The notes beneath the pieces are model-generated. The model was not told the DNA's origin, ran no database searches, and was given only the letters and a program-made list of their open reading frames with translations. A stretch of DNA of 64,000 nucleotides, taken from positions 62,001 through 126,000 of the forward strand of contig NZ_VXDB01000008.1 of the NCBI RefSeq assembly GCF_008711325.1, in the 5' to 3' direction. The DNA is from Roseibium sediminis. GTDB taxonomy: Bacteria; Pseudomonadota; Alphaproteobacteria; Rhizobiales; Stappiaceae. How positions within the stretch are numbered: the stretch's first letter is position 1; the number at the start of each line of letters is the position of its first letter. Both the position numbers and the translations under genes were made by a program. Below are positions 9,026 through 18,340 of the stretch, piece after piece.

Positions 9026-9056
9026 CCCCCGGTGTCGCCGTAGTGTCAACCGGGGG
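9026..9056. terminator. Second hairpin in the podJ-tauE gap
   Basis: CCCCCGGT (9026-9033) pairs with ACCGGGGG (9049-9056), loop 15 bases. It is downstream of the podJ-like stop at 9108 on the minus strand. The T-rich tail lies on the plus side (TTAGTCTTGTTTT), so direction is unclear. Confidence 0.5.
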
Positions 9057-9107
9057 TTAGTCTTGTTTTACCGAGTGTTGCATGCATGCCTCGGCATTTC
9101 CACACGC

Positions 9108-12100
9108 CTAGATTGATTGACCGTTAAGTTCCTCAACCAAACGTGCGTCAATGTTTCCTGTTTCAGGCAATCCGAGGCTCTTCTGGAACTCGCGAACTGC
9201 ATTGCGGGTGCGCGGTCCGGCCTGCCCGTCCGGTGATCCGGCATCAAACCCGAGTGCATTGAGCTTCGACTGGGCCTCGCGAATGAGACCGGAGTAATCA
9301 ACAACACTTTCCAGCGACGAGGACGCATTGGTCGACAGGGACGGAGCCGTAACCCATTCGGGGTTGGTGATGACCTTGTTGGCTGCCGGGTCCGGCGTCA
9401 GGACACGGAAGTTCTCGACGGCAAGACGTGCTGCGGCCAGATCTGCCGGGCTCATAGTGTTGGCAACATCATCGCGGCGCTGTGCAGCATCCCGGTCGCC
9501 CTGATCAGCGGCAATTGCAAACCACTTGTAGCTTTCGATCAGGTTCTTTTCGACGCCGAGACCCTGAGCGTAAAGGATGCCGAGGTTGAACAGGCTGTCC
9601 TGAACGCCGTGGGTGGCGGCTTGCTGGAACCAGTGCGCAGCCTGACCAAAGTCCGGCGAACCATTCTGGCCTTCTGCATAGAGAACCGCCAGATTGTGCA
9701 TGGCCTTGGAGTTGCCTGCAGAAGCGGCCTTCTCGTACCAGGCGCGGGCCTTTTCGAGATCCTTTTCAACGCCCCGGCCCTTTTCATACAGGCTGGCAAG
9801 ACGATATTGCGCGGGCGGTAAACCACGATCCGCCGCAATCTGATACCAGCGGGCGGCTTCCGCCAGATCTGCCTCGATGCCGCTTCCTTCGGTGTATTTC
9901 ACACCAACAAGAAAAGCTGCTTCCGGATTGCCACCGGCCGCCGCGCTGCGCAGGGCAATCGGTCCAATTTCTTCCGGCGGCATGCTTGCGATCAGGTTCG
10001 CCGGCTGTGAGAGCGGAGTGGTCACTGCGTTGGCAGCTGCCTTGAATCCTTCGGCAACAGTTGCTGCCTGCTCGGCAAAGCCGTTGGCAACACCGGCCGG
10101 AGGTGCGAAGGCGACATTCGGAGCCAGATCACCTGGCGCTTCCAGTTGCGGCTGGCCTTCAATTGCTGTCAGGTCCATCGGCAGACCGTCTGCCGGACCG
10201 TCAAAGCTCTCATCGAGGGTCACGGTTCCGTCGCCGGACCCGTCCATCATGTCCTGGGCGCCCATACCATCGATGGGGCCGTCAACCAGCGCGACATCAC
10301 CCTGCACATCACCGGGGACTTCAACTGTCTCGTCGGAGGTCACATCGGTGTAGGTGCCATCGATGACGTTTCCATCCGGACCGATCATTTCCTCGGTGTT
10401 CACCGAAATCTGGTCCTCGGCAACATCAGACGGAGAGACCATCTTGAAGACCTGCAGGGTGCCGATCGCAAGAACGACAGCTGCGGCGGCATAGACAAGG
10501 GCCTTGCGGCGTCCACCACCTGAAGCCTGCTCTTCCGGCTCGGCGGTCGGACGGTCACCGGCAAGAACCGGTGCGACCGTGTCTTCCGCGTCCATGGCAA
10601 CAGAAGCGAGTTCGGCTTCGGCCTCACCCTTCTTGCCACGGCCCAGAACCTTGCGGAACCAGCCGGCACGTTCCTTGGTGCGCTCGCCTTCATCGTCAAC
10701 AAGGTTGACCATCGGCTCCGGCGCATGATGTCCCATGCGGGCAGCTTCCACCGAGGCGGCCTGTGCGGCGCGGCGTGCGGCGGCGATAAAGTCGGCCTTG
10801 CGATCACGACCGCGATCGCCCTGGTCTGCCTTCTCGCGCATCAGGGGATGGCCTTCTGCACGCCAGGGCTTGCGACCCTCATCCATAGCAGGCTCGTCCA
10901 GCGGCTCTGGCTCAAGGTCGGGCTGCGGGATGCGTGTGGTGGCAACAGCCTGTGAGGGACGCGCAACCGAAGACCGCTCCAGGCTTTCCAGCCGCTCGGT
11001 CAGAGAACCGAGTACGGACTGAACACCGCTAAACGTGTTGCGTGTGCGCTCCTCACTGCCTTCAGCAGCATCAAGCAGGCGCTTCAGGTCGGATTGCAGA
11101 CCCTCGATCGCCTTGTCGTATTCCCCGGTCGGGGCTGCAGCAACGGCCTTCGGCTGCTCGGCCAGAACTTCCTTGGCCGCATTGCGGGCGATGTCTACGA
11201 CATCACTACGCGTATCCTGCAGGCCCTTTTCGATCCGCTCGAGCGCAGTAGCGACCTTTTCCATTTCGCCAGCATGGCTGGAGGCATTCTCCATCTGCTC
11301 GGCGAGCGCAGCCACCTTCATGCCGATCTGCTCGATCCGGCCATCGTCAAGGTCGTCACCACCGCGGGTAACAGCTTCGGCGAGTTCGTTGATGCGTTGC
11401 TCGAGAGCTGCAGTGGACCGCGGCTCCTCAACGGCAGCCCGCATCGCACCAATTTCGGCGCGAAGGCGGTCAAGATCTGCGGTCGTCACACCGCCCCTCG
11501 GCGCGTCAAGGCGGTTGCTCAGATCGTCCATGCGGTTCTGGAGCTGGGTGAACAGCATCTTGTCCGCGTCGGAGACTTCGAACTTGCCGTCCGCAACGAT
11601 CGGCTGACGATCTGCCTTTTTCTCGATCACTTCGATCTTGTCGGAAATCGCCTCAAGACGGCGCTCCAGCGAGTTGAAGGCTGCCTTATCCGAAGACGCG
11701 GGAGCAATACGCTCCATCCGCTCCAGACGATTGACGATCTCGTCAAGGCGCGTATCCATCATGCCAAACTGGTCGGCCTGCACATTGGCCGCACGATCAT
11801 CCGACATCATGCCGACGATGTCTTCCAGACGCCCCTGAAGACGAGAAATCGTCTCGGGCTCCGGCATGCGCTGTTCCATGGCACTCAGACGGCTGTCGAG
11901 GCCACGCTGCTCGCGGGCAAGCACTTCCAGATCGTCCAGACGACCGGAAACGAACTTCATGCGGTCATCGATGCCTTCGACAAGACCTGCCACGTCGATA
12001 TGCTCGACTGCCTGGCGAACTTCACGCAGTTCTGCGCGCAGCGGCTCGATTTCCGTGTGGTTCTTGCGATGCAGCAGCTCTTCCATGCGCTCGGAAATGC

Positions 12101-13373
12101 TGCCGATCCGCTCATCGAGAATCAACAGGTGTTCCGACTTCGGCAGGGATGCAAACGCATCCTCGATCTCGTTCAGACGAACGGTCACGCCGCGCAGCAC
12201 ACGTGGATCAATCGAGCCACGGCTGAGCTCATCGAGACGCTGCAGAATATGGGCATAGCCATGCTCAAGTGTCTGCAGGGCACCTTCCACATTGGAGCGT
12301 CCGACAATCGACTTCAGCTCGGCAACTTCCCGGCGCACGTCCTTGGCAAACTGATCGTTGGACTTGTCAGCCCGCAGACGGTCAACCATGTCGGCCAGTC
12401 GGCGCAGTTCCGCATTCTGGCGTGTGACACGATCCTGCGTCCCCTTGGACAAGCCGCCAAGCGCGTTGCGCAGGGAGCCCAGCTCCTCGCGAACATGCTC
12501 GAATGCTTCTTCCTGAGGTTTTCTCAGGGCGTCGATCCGGCGACCAAGTTCCTTGTAGAGCTGCAATGAGGGATCGGCCGATGCCTTGCGGGCCGGGCGG
12601 GCACGCGGCGGACGGATTTCCTCATACTCATCTTCATCGTGGTAGTCGCCGGCGAAGTCGTCATACTCCTGACCACGATCAAACCGGGCAACCTCGGTGA
12701 AATAGGCATCGCTTCTGCGGCGAGGTGCCGGACGCGGCGGTTGGCGGAACTCTTCCTGACGATACTCTTCGCGAGCACGCGGTGCAGGTGCGACCGCACG
12801 GGGTGCTGGTGCCGGTGCCGGAGCCCGCCGCGGCCGATCATACTCGGCCTCATATTGGGGTTCGTCAATATAATCGTCGTCTACTGGACGTAGCCTTCTG
12901 CCTGACATGTCCTGAACCTGCTGATCCAACCTGTCGAGCGCTCCCATCACCTCGTCGACACGCTGATCGTCTTGCGGTGCATAGGCGGGCTCGTCATCAT
13001 AATAGTCTTCGGCATGTGCCTGGGCGCGTGCAGCCGGACGAGATGCTGCGCGTGGCGGTGCCTTGCGGGAAGGTGCACGTGAAGACCGGTCGCTCCGCTC
13101 CGAAAGCAGGCGATCCAGTTCGTCAGCAACTGCTTCCAGATCGTCTTCGTCGCCATCATATGCCATGGCAGGTGCCCGTCCTGCAGGCGGCGCCGCATGT
13201 ATCGGGCGCTCAGCACGCATGTCGGGATGTTCGTTGGCCTTGCGTACATGACCTCGGGATGGTCCACGCCGACGCCCTTCCGGTTCGTCCATGTAGCGAT
13301 CCTCATCATATTCATGAGGTTCGTGTCGGTCGCGACCGCGGCGTCCTGCCTCGCGGTTTTTCCAAGCCGGCAT
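9108..13373 (-). CDS. podJ: PodJ-like polar localisation protein (coiled coil, TM, Sel1 repeats, PG-binding)
   Basis: 1421 residues. About 1-290 is a charged Arg/Asp/Pro-rich disordered region (MPAWKNREAGRRGRDRHE onward), followed by a long heptad-rich coiled coil to about 870 and a linker. A single transmembrane helix sits near 958-980 (KALVYAAAAVVLAIGTLQVF). The periplasmic part has an acidic linker, at least four Sel1-type TPR repeats at about 1140-1310 (AAFLVGVKYTEGSGIEAD, AQYRLASLYEKGRGVEKD, AMHNLAVLYAEGQN, SLFNLGILYAQGLGVEKN), and a C-terminal PG_binding_1 domain at about 1358-1418 (LGFDAGSPDGQAGPRTRNAV). This order matches alphaproteobacterial PodJ, a cell-pole organiser. Orthology is likely by architecture; coiled-coil similarity cannot prove it. 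Confidence 0.85.
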   Translation of the reverse strand: MPAWKNREAGRRGRDRHEPHEYDEDRYMDEPEGRRRGPSRGHVRKANEHPDMRAERPIHAAPPAGRAPAMAYDGDEDDLEAVADELDRLLSERSDRSSRAPSRKAPPRAASRPAARAQAHAEDYYDDEPAYAPQDDQRVDEVMGALDRLDQQVQDMSGRRLRPVDDDYIDEPQYEAEYDRPRRAPAPAPAPRAVAPAPRAREEYRQEEFRQPPRPAPRRRSDAYFTEVARFDRGQEYDDFAGDYHDEDEYEEIRPPRARPARKASADPSLQLYKELGRRIDALRKPQEEAFEHVREELGSLRNALGGLSKGTQDRVTRQNAELRRLADMVDRLRADKSNDQFAKDVRREVAELKSIVGRSNVEGALQTLEHGYAHILQRLDELSRGSIDPRVLRGVTVRLNEIEDAFASLPKSEHLLILDERIGSISERMEELLHRKNHTEIEPLRAELREVRQAVEHIDVAGLVEGIDDRMKFVSGRLDDLEVLAREQRGLDSRLSAMEQRMPEPETISRLQGRLEDIVGMMSDDRAANVQADQFGMMDTRLDEIVNRLERMERIAPASSDKAAFNSLERRLEAISDKIEVIEKKADRQPIVADGKFEVSDADKMLFTQLQNRMDDLSNRLDAPRGGVTTADLDRLRAEIGAMRAAVEEPRSTAALEQRINELAEAVTRGGDDLDDGRIEQIGMKVAALAEQMENASSHAGEMEKVATALERIEKGLQDTRSDVVDIARNAAKEVLAEQPKAVAAAPTGEYDKAIEGLQSDLKRLLDAAEGSEERTRNTFSGVQSVLGSLTERLESLERSSVARPSQAVATTRIPQPDLEPEPLDEPAMDEGRKPWRAEGHPLMREKADQGDRGRDRKADFIAAARRAAQAASVEAARMGHHAPEPMVNLVDDEGERTKERAGWFRKVLGRGKKGEAEAELASVAMDAEDTVAPVLAGDRPTAEPEEQASGGGRRKALVYAAAAVVLAIGTLQVFKMVSPSDVAEDQISVNTEEMIGPDGNVIDGTYTDVTSDETVEVPGDVQGDVALVDGPIDGMGAQDMMDGSGDGTVTLDESFDGPADGLPMDLTAIEGQPQLEAPGDLAPNVAFAPPAGVANGFAEQAATVAEGFKAAANAVTTPLSQPANLIASMPPEEIGPIALRSAAAGGNPEAAFLVGVKYTEGSGIEADLAEAARWYQIAADRGLPPAQYRLASLYEKGRGVEKDLEKARAWYEKAASAGNSKAMHNLAVLYAEGQNGSPDFGQAAHWFQQAATHGVQDSLFNLGILYAQGLGVEKNLIESYKWFAIAADQGDRDAAQRRDDVANTMSPADLAAARLAVENFRVLTPDPAANKVITNPEWVTAPSLSTNASSSLESVVDYSGLIREAQSKLNALGFDAGSPDGQAGPRTRNAVREFQKSLGLPETGNIDARLVEELNGQSI

Positions 13374-13779
13374 TTCTTGACCCTGACTTTACGGTCTGAT
13401 GACCGCGGTAAAATTTGGCCTGCAAGGGTCCCCACGAAATACACCCGGTCCTGCAGTATTTTGAAAATCTTTGTCCAGTCAGGGTAAACAGCACGTTAAT
13501 TCAGTTTGCGTTTTGCATTTTTCCTTTGAAATCGTGACTCTTCGCGCTCCGGATTTGACACATTACTTTAACACTTTGGAAAGTTTTTCAGGGGTTTTCC
13601 ATCCGTCTACTAGACGTTTACGCGAACGTTAGCTAAACATACAATCAAGTTCAGGCGGACCGCATTTCGCCTGTAAGCACTTGCGACCTTGGCAGAAATA
13701 CTGCACTTACCACCCATAGCAGACGCAATGACGTGGTAAACAAAATCAAAATCCTGCCACCCAGAACGAGCCAGACAGA
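13374..13779. promoter_or_regulatory. Divergent intergenic region, podJ-like and MerR genes
   Basis: 406 bases without a gene. It must carry the promoters of both divergent genes. The only distinct element I see is the operator-like site at 13612-13631. The rest is AT-richer than the flanks (around 13490-13600) with no clear open frame or terminator. Confidence 0.6.
13612..13631. promoter_or_regulatory. Operator-like site ahead of the MerR gene
   Basis: AGACGTTTACGCGAACGTTA. It shares ACGTTTACG-N2-AACGT with the perfect inverted repeat at 14502-14521 in front of the acyl-CoA dehydrogenase. The half-sites are ACGTT and AACGT, 6 bases apart. About 150 bases upstream of the MerR start, consistent with autoregulation; binding is inferred. 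Confidence 0.65.
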
Positions 13780-14250
13780 ATGAGTGAAGCGTTATCCATA
13801 TTGAACGAACAGGAACTTGTGGATGTCGTAGCGGCACGCGACGAAAGCACAAAGAAAACCCAGTTCACTATTGGAGAACTTGCAAAGGAATTCGACTGCA
13901 CGTTGCGTACCTTGCGGTTTTACGAGGACAAGGGCCTGATCAACCCGAAGCGCGATGGCCTGAATCGGGTCTATACCCGCAGGGATCGTGCGCGGTTGAA
14001 GCTTGTCCTGATGGGCAAGCGCGTCGGCTTTTCCCTCAGCGCCATTCGCGACATGCTTGATCTTTATGACCTTCGGGACGGTCAGGTGACGCAACTGCGA
14101 GTCGCCCTGAACAAGTTCAATGAGCAGATCGATGTGCTCAAGGTTCAGCAAAACGACATCCAACAGGCTATCGATGAGCTGAGCCGGACGGTCGAGATCG
14201 TTTCCGGCATGCTCAAGCAGAAAGAAGCCGAAGAGGCAGCCGAGCAATAG
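13780..14250 (+). CDS. MerR-family regulator, probable fatty-acid/branched-chain acyl-CoA regulator
   Basis: 156 residues. The MerR winged helix-turn-helix spans about 29-97 (FTIGELAKEFDCTLRTLRFY, then GLINPKRDG and RVYTRRDR), followed by a dimerising coiled coil at 103-150. There are no metal-binding cysteines in the effector region, which argues against a metal sensor and for the LiuR-like group controlling acyl-CoA catabolism. It lies directly ahead of a beta-oxidation cluster, and related operator sites occur before this gene and before the dehydrogenase. Its own terminator separates it from the cluster. The N-terminal 25 residues are an extension relative to the HTH. Confidence 0.88.
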   Translation: MSEALSILNEQELVDVVAARDESTKKTQFTIGELAKEFDCTLRTLRFYEDKGLINPKRDGLNRVYTRRDRARLKLVLMGKRVGFSLSAIRDMLDLYDLRDGQVTQLRVALNKFNEQIDVLKVQQNDIQQAIDELSRTVEIVSGMLKQKEAEEAAEQ

Positions 14251-14291
14251 GCTGCTCTCCTCTTTCAACCTTCCAGATTGCCGCTAACACG

Positions 14292-14315
14292 AACCCCGAG
14301 GCTTGCTTCGGGGTT
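14292..14315 (+). terminator. Rho-independent terminator after the MerR gene
   Basis: AACCCCGA pairs with TCGGGGTT (8 bp, loop 8) and is followed by TTGTCGTTTTT. It is 41 bases after the MerR stop. Confidence 0.85.
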
Positions 14316-14463
14316 TTGTCGTTTTTGCGCCAAACCTCCCAAAACAAGCTAATTTGATCAAAAAACGGCTTCTCAGCATCGCGATTGGTGCTACCATCAG
14401 CCCAAATTTCAAGAAAAACACGCCAATTCGACATTTTTTGAACGGGTTCCCCAACGACACCAC

Positions 14464-14521
14464 TTGCCGCAAGCGTAACCTGGTCGTATATAGCTTGCAG
14501 TTGACGTTTACGGAAACGTCA
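14464..14521 (+). promoter_or_regulatory. Promoter and operator of the beta-oxidation cluster
   Basis: A -35 element TTGCCG (14464-14469) and a -10 element TATATA (14487-14492) are separated by 17 bases. Immediately downstream, 14502-14521 is a perfect inverted repeat TGACGTTTACGGAAACGTCA (8-bp arms, 4-base spacer) that would cover the start of transcription. This layout suits repression. The site matches the one ahead of the MerR gene. Confidence 0.7.
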
Positions 14522-14558
14522 GGTCACATCTCTCAATGGCAGATCTGGGAGGATACGG

Positions 14559-16355
14559 ATGCCGAGTTACAGTGCCCCAGTCGAAGACACGCTTTTCCTG
14601 TTGAAGGACGTTCTTGGGTTCGAGAAGCTTTCCACCCTCCCCGGCCTTGAAGAGGCGACACCGGATCTCATTGAAGCCGTGATCCGCGAAGGCGCCAAGT
14701 TTGCCGAGGAAATCGTCCATCCCCTGAACCAGTCTGGCGATCTTGAAGGCTGCAAGCGCCATGACGATGGCCGCGTCACCACGCCCAAGGGCTACAAGGA
14801 AGCCTATGACGCCTTCTGCGAAGCTGGCTGGGGTACGATCTCCGCCGACCCGAACTACGGTGGTCAGGGCTTGCCGCACACGGTCGGGACGCTTTTGAAC
14901 GAGTATCTGTCCTCCGCCAACATGGCGTTTTCCATGTATCCGGGACTGACGGCAGGCGCTGTTGCAGCCCTGACGATCCATGGCACCGACGAGCAGAAGC
15001 AGACCTATCTGCCAAACATGATCGCCGGCAAATGGTCCGGCACCATGAACCTGACCGAGCCCCATTGCGGCACGGACCTCGGACTTATCCGCACCAAGGC
15101 GGCACCTCAGGGCGATGGCAGTTACAAGATTTCCGGCACCAAGATCTTCATCTCCGCCGGAGAGCACGACCTTTCGGAAAACATCATCCATCTCGTTCTC
15201 GCCCGCATCGAAGGGGCGCCTGAGGGTGTGAAGGGCATCTCGCTGTTTGTCGTTCCGAAATATTCGATCAAGGAAGACGGATCGAACGGCGAGCCGAACG
15301 GTGTTTCCTGTGGCTCCATCGAACACAAGATGGGCATTCACAGCAACGCGACCTGCGTCATGAACTATGACGAGGCAACCGGCTGGCTGATTGGCGAGGA
15401 GAACAAGGGCCTCAAGGCCATGTTCGTCATGATGAACGAAGCCCGCCTTGGCGTTGCCGTTCAGGGTCTGGCCCAGTCGGAAATCGCCTATCAGAACGCA
15501 GTTGCCTATGCCAAGGACCGTCTGCAAGGCCGCTCGCTCAGCGGGCCGAAGAACCCTGAAAAGGCAGCAGACCCGATCATCGTGCATCCGGATGTACGCC
15601 GCGTACTGATGTCCATTCGATCCTTCAACGAGGCTGCCCGCGCATTGGTCCTTTGGACCGCCATGCATGGCGACATTTCCCATCATGCGGAAGATGCCAA
15701 GGAACGCGAAGCTGCCGACGACATCATGGGCCTGATGACCCCGGTGCTGAAAGGCGTCCTGACCGACACCGGCTTTGCCAACACGGTCAACGCCCAGCAG
15801 TTGTTCGGTGGCCACGGCTACATTCAGGAATGGGGCATGGAGCAGTTCGTCCGCGATGCCCGCATTGCCATGATCTACGAGGGAGCCAACGGCATTCAGG
15901 CGCTCGACCTTGTCGGCCGCAAACTGCCGGCAAACGGTGGCCGCGCGGTCATGGCCTTCTTCAAGGAAGTCGGTGACTTCCTGAAGGCGAACAAGGAAAA
16001 TGCAGATCTTGCCCCGTTCACCGGACCGCTGAAGAAGGGTCTTGATGACCTTCAGGCTGCGACCATGTGGTTCATGAACAACGCCATGGCCAAACCGGAC
16101 AACGCCGGTGCGGGCTCGGTCGACTACATGCATCTCTTCGGGCTCGTCGGGCTTGGCTACATGTGGGCGAAAATCGCCAAGACCGCGCAGGACCAATTGG
16201 CTGCAGGTGCTGGAGAGAAGGCCGACTGGCTCTCCAACAAGGTAGCCTTCGGCACGTTCTTCATGGAACGCCTCATGCCGGAAACATCTGCGCATCTGGC
16301 CCGGATTTCTGCCGGTTCCGATACGCTTATGAACATCTCCGCCGACGCGTTCTAG
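14559..16355 (+). CDS. Acyl-CoA dehydrogenase (long FadE/DmdC-like form)
   Basis: 598-residue FAD enzyme introducing the 2,3-double bond in acyl-CoA. The N-terminal acyl-CoA_dh region (residues 1-160), middle domain MNLTEPHCGTDLG, and C-terminal domain with IYEGANGIQALDLVGR, containing the expected catalytic Glu near residue 446, are all visible, followed by an extra C-terminal domain (about 460-598) typical of the about 590-residue class. That class includes DmdC-type methylmercaptopropionyl-CoA dehydrogenases; substrate choice cannot be read from sequence. Strong ribosome-binding site GGGAGGA at 14547-14553. A terminator hairpin follows, so it may be transcribed apart from the genes from 16463 on. 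Confidence 0.93.
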   Translation: MPSYSAPVEDTLFLLKDVLGFEKLSTLPGLEEATPDLIEAVIREGAKFAEEIVHPLNQSGDLEGCKRHDDGRVTTPKGYKEAYDAFCEAGWGTISADPNYGGQGLPHTVGTLLNEYLSSANMAFSMYPGLTAGAVAALTIHGTDEQKQTYLPNMIAGKWSGTMNLTEPHCGTDLGLIRTKAAPQGDGSYKISGTKIFISAGEHDLSENIIHLVLARIEGAPEGVKGISLFVVPKYSIKEDGSNGEPNGVSCGSIEHKMGIHSNATCVMNYDEATGWLIGEENKGLKAMFVMMNEARLGVAVQGLAQSEIAYQNAVAYAKDRLQGRSLSGPKNPEKAADPIIVHPDVRRVLMSIRSFNEAARALVLWTAMHGDISHHAEDAKEREAADDIMGLMTPVLKGVLTDTGFANTVNAQQLFGGHGYIQEWGMEQFVRDARIAMIYEGANGIQALDLVGRKLPANGGRAVMAFFKEVGDFLKANKENADLAPFTGPLKKGLDDLQAATMWFMNNAMAKPDNAGAGSVDYMHLFGLVGLGYMWAKIAKTAQDQLAAGAGEKADWLSNKVAFGTFFMERLMPETSAHLARISAGSDTLMNISADAF

Positions 16356-16364
16356 GATCACCGC

Positions 16365-16384
16365 GGCCCGGTTTCGACCGGGCC
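16365..16384 (+). terminator. Hairpin after the acyl-CoA dehydrogenase
   Basis: GGCCCGGT and ACCGGGCC form an 8-bp stem with a TTCG tetraloop, followed by TTCTCC. It is 9 bases after the stop. The T-run is weak, so readthrough into the GST-thiolase-FadB genes is possible. Confidence 0.7.
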
Positions 16385-16462
16385 TTCTCCACCCGCGCAT
16401 TTCTGCATGGATGCGGCTAAGCTCGCCTTCCTTTCAGATGAAATGCCAGGGAGAATCATGAA

Positions 16463-17101
16463 ATGGCAGACTACATCCTTCACTGCATGGCCGAGTCAGG
16501 ACACTCCTACAAGGTTGCCCTGATGCTGCAGCTGTGCGGGGCGGACTGGAAACCGCGCTGGGTGGATTTCTTCAACGGCGAGACCCGGACGGACGAATTC
16601 CGCACCACCTATAACGAACTGGGTGAAGTGCCCGTTCTGGAAACCGGCGGACAGATGATGACGCAGTCAGGCGTCATTCTCGACTTTCTGGCAGAAAAGC
16701 TGGGCCGCTTCGGTTGGGAAAATGAAACCGAGCGCCGGGAGATCCTGCGCTGGACCCTGTTCGACAACCACAAGATCTCGTCCCAGCTTGGCGTTCTCCG
16801 GTTCCTCAGAACCTTTGCCAAGACCGGCGAAACCGACACGACGAAATGGCTCGAAACCCGGTGCCGGAGCGCGCTCGCCATTTTGAACAAGCATCTGGCA
16901 CGCAACGCGTTTGCCATCGGCGACAAGCCGACAATCGCCGACTTTTCCCTCTGCGGCTACATGTTCTACGAGGGCGAGCTCGGCATTGACCTGAACGAAT
17001 ACGGCAATGTTGCCGCCTGGCTGGAGCGGATCAAGTCCCTTCCCGGCTGGGACCATCCGAACAACCTCATGCCTCGGCAGGCGACGCCGGGAGCAAGTTG
17101 A
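16463..17101 (+). CDS. Glutathione S-transferase family protein
   Basis: 212-residue cytosolic protein with a thioredoxin-fold N-terminal domain (residues 1-78, YILHCMAESGHSYKVALMLQ; glutathione-site-like VPVLETGG...TQSGVILDFLAEK) and an alpha-helical C-terminal domain (ADFSLCGYMFYEGELG). The residue that activates the thiol is not certain; the Ser in ESGHS is the best candidate. It lies 27 bases before the thiolase gene, inside a beta-oxidation set, so it may handle reactive enals or epoxides arising there (inference). Ribosome-binding site GGGAGAA. Confidence 0.88.
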   Translation: MADYILHCMAESGHSYKVALMLQLCGADWKPRWVDFFNGETRTDEFRTTYNELGEVPVLETGGQMMTQSGVILDFLAEKLGRFGWENETERREILRWTLFDNHKISSQLGVLRFLRTFAKTGETDTTKWLETRCRSALAILNKHLARNAFAIGDKPTIADFSLCGYMFYEGELGIDLNEYGNVAAWLERIKSLPGWDHPNNLMPRQATPGAS

Positions 17102-17128
17102 GGTCACCCGTTTCTTGAGGAGGATCTG

Positions 17129-18337
17129 ATGCCTGAAGCCTATATTTATGATCACGTCCGCACCCCGCGCGGACGCGGCAAAAAGGACGGAGCCCTGCAT
17201 GAGGTTCCCGCCGTTCGCCTTGCTGCGACCGCGCTGGAAGCCATCCGGGACCGCAATGGTCTGGACACCAAGACAGTTGATGACGTGGTTCTGGGCTGTG
17301 TTGACCCTGTCGGCGAAGCGGGCGGCGACATCGCGCGCGCTGCCGTGTTTGCAGCTGGCTACGACACTGCCGTTCCAGGCATGCAGATCAACCGTTTCTG
17401 TGCGTCCGGCCTTGATGCGGTAAACATGGCTTCTGCACAGGTCATGTCCGGTCAGCACAAACTGGTGATCGCAGGCGGTGTGGAAAGCATGAGCCGCGTC
17501 GGCATCGGTGCGTCGGGCGGTGCCTGGCCGATCGAGCCTCAGGTCGCGATCCCGTCCTACTTCATGCCACAGGGTGTTTCCGCCGACCTTATCGCCAGCA
17601 AGTACGGCTTCACCCGCGACGACTGCGACGCCTATGCCGTGGAAAGCCAGAAGCGCGCCGCGCAGTCCTGGAAGGAAGGCAAGTTCAAGAACTCCGTGGT
17701 TCCGGTGAAGGACATCAACGGTATCACCATTCTTGACCACGACGAGCACATGCGCCCGCAAACGGACATGCAATCGTTGGCTTCCCTGAATGCTTCTTTT
17801 GAACTGATGGGCAACATGGGAGGCTTTGATGCTGTCGGCATTCAGGCGCATCCGGAACTGGAGAAGGTTCGCCACGTCCACCACGCAGGCAACTCTTCCG
17901 GCATTGTTGACGGTGCGGCGGCTGTCCTGATCGGTTCGCGTACGGCAGGTCGCTCTGCCGGTCTTAAGCCGCGCGCGCGCGTCAAGGCCTTTGCCAATAT
18001 CGGCTCGGACGCCGCACTCATGCTGACCGGCCCGGTCGATGTGACCAAGAAGCTCCTGAAAAACGCCAAGATGGAGCTGAAGGACATTGATCTCTTCGAA
18101 ATCAATGAAGCCTTTGCGTCTGTTGTCCTGCGGTTCGAGCAGGCCTTCGATCTTGATCCCAAGGTCGTCAACGTCAATGGCGGTGCCATTGCCATGGGCC
18201 ATCCGCTGGGCGCGACCGGTGCGATGATCCTCGGCACAGTTCTGGACGAGCTGGAGCGCCGTGACCTCAACACCGCTCTTGTGACGCTGTGCATTGGCGC
18301 GGGCATGGGCACGGCTACCATCATCGAGCGGGTCTGA
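17129..18337 (+). CDS. Acetyl-CoA acyltransferase (thiolase, FadA-type)
   Basis: 402-residue thiolase releasing acetyl-CoA from 3-ketoacyl-CoA. The nucleophilic Cys is in NRFCASGLDAVN (about residue 91), the catalytic His in GHPLGATGA (about 358) and the second catalytic Cys in TLCIGAGMG (about 388). NEAFAS is also present. Excellent ribosome-binding site AGGAGG. Only 3 bases separate it from the cupin gene, and the FadB-type fusion follows, giving a functional thiolase plus hydratase/dehydrogenase pair as in fadAB operons. Degradative use is inferred from context; a biosynthetic acetyl-CoA acetyltransferase role cannot be formally excluded. Confidence 0.94.
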   Translation: MPEAYIYDHVRTPRGRGKKDGALHEVPAVRLAATALEAIRDRNGLDTKTVDDVVLGCVDPVGEAGGDIARAAVFAAGYDTAVPGMQINRFCASGLDAVNMASAQVMSGQHKLVIAGGVESMSRVGIGASGGAWPIEPQVAIPSYFMPQGVSADLIASKYGFTRDDCDAYAVESQKRAAQSWKEGKFKNSVVPVKDINGITILDHDEHMRPQTDMQSLASLNASFELMGNMGGFDAVGIQAHPELEKVRHVHHAGNSSGIVDGAAAVLIGSRTAGRSAGLKPRARVKAFANIGSDAALMLTGPVDVTKKLLKNAKMELKDIDLFEINEAFASVVLRFEQAFDLDPKVVNVNGGAIAMGHPLGATGAMILGTVLDELERRDLNTALVTLCIGAGMGTATIIERV

Positions 18338-18340
18338 TCG

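Noticed and set aside
11094-12569. 491-codon plus-strand frame inside the PodJ-like gene
   Set aside because: Antisense of a repetitive coiled coil; no start signal or known domain.
14508-16400. 630-codon open frame on the minus strand across the acyl-CoA dehydrogenase
   Set aside because: It is the antisense shadow of a gene with complete catalytic motifs; it has no recognisable domain and no ribosome-binding site.
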